A stretch of 64,000 nt of DNA, from NCBI RefSeq assembly GCF_019969845.1, contig NZ_JAHXYR010000006.1, positions 310,001 to 374,000 on the forward strand, read 5' to 3'. The stretch is from Sphingobacterium sp. GVS05A. GTDB lineage: Bacteria > Bacteroidota > Bacteroidia > Sphingobacteriales > Sphingobacteriaceae. Position 1 is the first letter of the stretch. Every line of letters begins with the position of its first letter. A model generated the notes under the pieces. The model was not told the origin of the DNA and did not search any database. It saw only the letters and a list, made by a program, of their open reading frames with translations. A program made the position numbers and the translations under genes. Below, piece after piece: positions 61,306 to 64,000 of the stretch.

Positions 61306-61947
61306 ATGAAGTATAAACTTTTAGAAGGAATCCTACCATTGATTGAGCAATTCGAAGCAGATAATGTAAACGGTAATTATGCTAATGATGCTGAAGGGTT
61401 TAAGCGCTGGGTTGTAAATGTGCAAAGTAATAAGCTTGTTGATCCCCACTGGGAAGGTAAGGAAAATGGACGCAGTCCGGAGAGTGTCATAAGTACGTTA
61501 ATTGTACATATGAACAGATTCGCAAAGAGTTATTCAAAAGCTGCGATTTGGGGATCTGATTTCTCTACTCAAGAGGAATTTATCTATTTGATTACGCTAA
61601 AATCATTTGGGCAGATGACAAAAATGGAATTGATCAAACGAAATATTCATGAAAAGCCAGTCGGTATGGCTATTATAAATCGTTTGCTCAAACAGGGATG
61701 GGTAAGTCAGGAGGAATCTGAATTGGATAAGCGAAGTAAGGTGATATACATTACAGAAACTGGTTTATTGGCATTGGAGAAGCAAATGGGAAGCATACGG
61801 CACGCGACACGGATTGTTTCGGGAGATCTCACTAATGAGGAAAAAATGATACTTATCAACTTGTTAACTAAACTGAGCGATTTTCATCAAGTGATTTACG
61901 ATAAAAACATTGCGACAGAACAATTATTGGACAAAGTTAAAATATAG
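61306..61947 (+). CDS. MarR-family regulator at the head of the carotenoid operon
   Basis: A 213-residue MarR-type winged-helix protein. The core is in the C-terminal half (SFGQMTKMELIKRNIHEKPVGMAIINRLLKQGW, then the wing with DKRSKVIYITETGLLAL); the N-terminal about 75 residues are an extension seen in Sphingobacteriaceae homologues. As first gene, 8 bases before the next ORF and in line with crtI and crtB, it probably controls the operon. Ligand unknown. The first ATG is used; the upstream region is AT-rich. Confidence 0.8.
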   Translation: MKYKLLEGILPLIEQFEADNVNGNYANDAEGFKRWVVNVQSNKLVDPHWEGKENGRSPESVISTLIVHMNRFAKSYSKAAIWGSDFSTQEEFIYLITLKSFGQMTKMELIKRNIHEKPVGMAIINRLLKQGWVSQEESELDKRSKVIYITETGLLALEKQMGSIRHATRIVSGDLTNEEKMILINLLTKLSDFHQVIYDKNIATEQLLDKVKI

Positions 61948-61955
61948 CGAATCAG

Positions 61956-62372
61956 ATGATTAGTAGAATAGGATACTTTTTTATGTTGTTTTTCTTACTT
62001 TCTGGATTGACAACCTACGCGCAAGAACTTCATTATCAATTATCAAGTCACATACTGGATATTTCTAAGGGGAACCCAGCTCAAGATGTTAGAGTTGATT
62101 TAGAGAAGTTGACGCCAGATAACCGATGGACTGCTGTAGCCAGTGAAAAAACGGATTCCAATGGTCGCATAAGTAATTTTTTATTATCTGGAAAAGATAC
62201 TAATAAAGGTATATACAAGCTTAAATTTCATACCCAAAGTTACTTTCTGAATCAAAAAATAGAAACCTTTTATCCGTATATCGAGGTAATATTTGAAATA
62301 AAAGACAATAGACATTATCATGTTCCGATCACGGTAAGTCCTTATGGGTACTCCACGTATAGAGGAAGCTAA
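61956..62372 (+). CDS. Exported transthyretin-like / 5-hydroxyisourate hydrolase-like protein
   Basis: A 138-residue protein of the transthyretin fold. Signal peptide about 1-22 (ending TTYAQ), then SSHILDISKGNPAQDV, the HIUase N-terminal motif (H of SSHxLD), DSNGRISNFLL in the middle, and HYHVPITVSPYGYSTYRGS at the end with the diagnostic YRGS tetrad. His, Arg/Lys and Tyr-Arg-Gly-Ser positions needed for 5-hydroxyisourate hydrolysis look present. Periplasmic export and location between MarR and crtI genes are unusual, since no other uric-acid genes are seen. The reading is partly uncertain: it could be a TTR-like scaffold with a lost enzyme role. Confidence 0.75.
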   Translation: MISRIGYFFMLFFLLSGLTTYAQELHYQLSSHILDISKGNPAQDVRVDLEKLTPDNRWTAVASEKTDSNGRISNFLLSGKDTNKGIYKLKFHTQSYFLNQKIETFYPYIEVIFEIKDNRHYHVPITVSPYGYSTYRGS

Positions 62373-62384
62373 AATCAAAAGAAA

Positions 62385-63863
62385 ATGAAAAAGAAAGTAG
62401 CTGTAATTGGTGCAGGTTTTTCGGGGCTTTCGGCTGCAGCTTATTTAGCTAAGGCGGGTTATGACGTGCATGTTTTTGAAAAACATGTACAGCCAGGTGG
62501 ACGTGCGCGCCAGTTTTCTACGCCTGAAGGCTTTAGGTTTGATATGGGACCCAGCTGGTATTGGATGCCTGATATTATTGAGTCCTTCTTTTCGGATTTT
62601 GGCCATACCACAGCTGATTTCTTTGAACTTGTTTCATTGAATCCACAGTTCGAGATGATATTTAATTCCGGAAAGATCAGTGTGCCTGAATCATACGAGG
62701 ATTTAAAACAGTTATTCGAACGGATTGAATTGGGGGCAGCGAGGAAACTGGACAAATTTATGCAGGCAGCTAAATTTAAATATGAAGTTGGGATGCGTGA
62801 TTTTGTCAATAAACCTTGCCATAGTTGGCTGGAGTTCGCTTCTCCAAAAATTGCGCGCAGCGCCTTCAAATTAGATCTCTTATCAAGCTTTAGGACTTAC
62901 GTTGCAAAATATTTTAAAGATGAAAGGTTACGGACTTTGATGGAATTTCCCGTCATTTTTTTAGGGGCCTCTCCTAAAGATATTCCGGCATTGTACAGTC
63001 TGATGAATTATGGTGGTTATGCACTGGGAACGTATTACCCCAAGGGAGGATTTTTTCAGCTTGTGCAAGCTATGCAACAAGTAGCACAAAAGCAAGGAGC
63101 AAATTTTCATTTTGGGCACAGTGTTGAAGCACTTAACATCGAAAACAAAGCAGTCTCCTCGATCACAGTTAATGGCGAAAATCGAGAATTTGATCTTATT
63201 GTTGCTTCGGCGGACTATCACCATATTGAATCGCTATTGCCCCAAGGATTGAGAAATTATGATGATGCCTATTGGAAAAGCAGGACTTTTGCCCCCTCCA
63301 GTCTGATTTATTATCTTGGTATGAAATCCACTATTCCTAATTTGATTCACCATACTTTATTTTTTGAACATAATCTGGATGATCATATAGATTCTATTTA
63401 CGGGGATAAAAAATGGCCTCAAAACCCGTTGTTTTATGCCTGTTGTCCGTCCAAAACGGATACTCATGTTGCACCCTCGGATGCTGAGAATCTTTTTTTG
63501 TTGATGCCTTTAGCGACAGGTATATCGGATAACGAGGAAGTACGTGAAGAATACCTGATGCACATGTTAGAACGTCTGGAAAAGCATACGGGTATAAAAA
63601 ATCTATACGAACAAATTTCATACAAACGAAGTTACTGTGTCAGCGACTTTATGAACGATTATAATGCTTACGGTGGAAACGCTTACGGATTGGCCAATAC
63701 ACTTAAGCAGACTGCGGTATGGAAACCAAAGGTTAGAAATAAAAAAGTGCACAATCTTTTTTATACAGGTCAGTTGACTGTACCCGGTCCTGGTGTACCG
63801 CCCTCCATCATTTCTGGAAAGATTGTCGCTAAAGAAGCCATTGAATTATATCATAAATCATAA
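62385..63863 (+). CDS. crtI: Phytoene desaturase
   Basis: A 492-residue FAD-dependent desaturase that converts phytoene to lycopene or neurosporene in carotenoid biosynthesis, at the membrane. The N-terminal dinucleotide motif is GAGFSGLSAAAYLAKAG (residues 9-25), ending in an acidic residue in VHVFEK; PGGRARQF follows; the C-terminal GQLTVPGPGVPPSIISG is the hallmark of CrtI proteins. Length is normal. The start is the first ATG, 12 bases after the TTR-like gene; crtB starts 4 bases after the stop. The bacterial CrtI type rather than plant Pds is clear. Confidence 0.93.
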   Translation: MKKKVAVIGAGFSGLSAAAYLAKAGYDVHVFEKHVQPGGRARQFSTPEGFRFDMGPSWYWMPDIIESFFSDFGHTTADFFELVSLNPQFEMIFNSGKISVPESYEDLKQLFERIELGAARKLDKFMQAAKFKYEVGMRDFVNKPCHSWLEFASPKIARSAFKLDLLSSFRTYVAKYFKDERLRTLMEFPVIFLGASPKDIPALYSLMNYGGYALGTYYPKGGFFQLVQAMQQVAQKQGANFHFGHSVEALNIENKAVSSITVNGENREFDLIVASADYHHIESLLPQGLRNYDDAYWKSRTFAPSSLIYYLGMKSTIPNLIHHTLFFEHNLDDHIDSIYGDKKWPQNPLFYACCPSKTDTHVAPSDAENLFLLMPLATGISDNEEVREEYLMHMLERLEKHTGIKNLYEQISYKRSYCVSDFMNDYNAYGGNAYGLANTLKQTAVWKPKVRNKKVHNLFYTGQLTVPGPGVPPSIISGKIVAKEAIELYHKS

Positions 63864-63867
63864 GACC

Positions 63868-64000
63868 ATGAAGAAGTTATTTGATGAACTCGCTTATGAA
63901 GTGAGCAAAAAAACAACTGAGAAATACAGTACAAGCTTTTCGCTTGGCATTTTGGCTTTGAAACCAAGCATCCGTCATAGTATTTACGCAATTTATGGCT
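63868..64000 (+). CDS. crtB: Phytoene synthase, N-terminal start (partial)
   Basis: ATG 63868 opens a frame that runs to the right edge (44 codons seen). The residues KTTEKYSTSFSLGILAL and KPSIRHSIYAIYG match the start of CrtB-type squalene/phytoene synthases, which condense two geranylgeranyl diphosphates. It begins 4 bases after the crtI stop, so the two are translationally coupled. The catalytic DxxxD motifs would lie beyond the edge. Confidence 0.88.
   Translation, partial: MKKLFDELAYEVSKKTTEKYSTSFSLGILALKPSIRHSIYAIYG

Noticed and set aside
1..64000. CRISPR arrays, rRNA, tRNA, insertion sequences, integrase or phage genes
   Set aside because: No regularly spaced repeats, no transposase-like ORF and no tRNA-like cloverleaf were recognised; absence is by eye only.

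Overview
The window looks like a chromosomal segment of a Sphingobacteriaceae-type Bacteroidota, closest in style to Sphingobacterium or Pedobacter. The grounds are three SusC/SusD outer-membrane uptake loci, each with its own ECF sigma factor and FecR-type anti-sigma factor, SusC proteins with an N-terminal STN signalling domain, -7 elements of the form TAnnTTTG, few strong Shine-Dalgarno sites, many exported lipoproteins, and a MarR-crtI-crtB carotenoid cluster. No rRNA, tRNA, CRISPR array, insertion sequence or phage module was seen.

Layout. 0-12 kb: the 3' end of a PEP synthase gene, then mostly single genes: a DUF1080 lipoprotein, a VOC protein facing an HxlR regulator, an SDR epimerase, an ECF sigma/anti-sigma pair facing two exported ferritin-like proteins, a DKNYY-repeat lipoprotein, an APH-fold kinase and an exported alpha/beta hydrolase. 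12-20 kb: a compact five-gene minus-strand operon, transcribed SWIM zinc protein, helical-repeat protein, MoxR-type AAA+ ATPase, DUF5682 protein, VWA/MIDAS protein. This is the most system-like unit of unknown function here. 20.5-22.4 kb: a DUF4440 protein and an AlkX/YcaQ-type DNA glycosylase.

22.6-32.4 kb is uptake locus 1 (sigma, FecR, SusC, SusD and an exported phosphoesterase fused to a beta-propeller). 32.5-36 kb is a MocR-type regulator divergent from cupin, DHDPS-family lyase and [2Fe-2S] ferredoxin genes. 36-46.4 kb is locus 2 (sigma divergent from FecR; SusC, SusD, a GH116/DUF608 glucosidase and an exported RbsD/FucU-like protein). 47-56.4 kb is locus 3 (sigma, FecR, SusC, SusD, a calcineurin-like phosphoesterase and a GDPD-like phosphodiesterase with a ricin-type lectin domain). 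In each locus the TonB-dependent SusC would bind ligand with SusD, signal through its STN domain to FecR, and so release the cognate sigma factor; the downstream exported enzymes hint at the substrate: glucosides for locus 2, phosphodiester-containing molecules for loci 1 and 3.

56-64 kb: a helical protein, a diacylglycerol-kinase-family enzyme divergent from surE, an exported aldo/keto reductase, two decayed genes around 60.2-61.1 kb, and the start of a carotenoid operon (MarR, exported 5-hydroxyisourate-hydrolase-like protein, crtI, and crtB running off the end).

Several intergenic stretches carry long perfect hairpins. Some mark operon ends, others lie inside operons (fecR-susC and susD-phosphoesterase gaps) and may tune expression. 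Four short gene remnants show local decay. All family assignments come from reading motifs by eye, without database searches.
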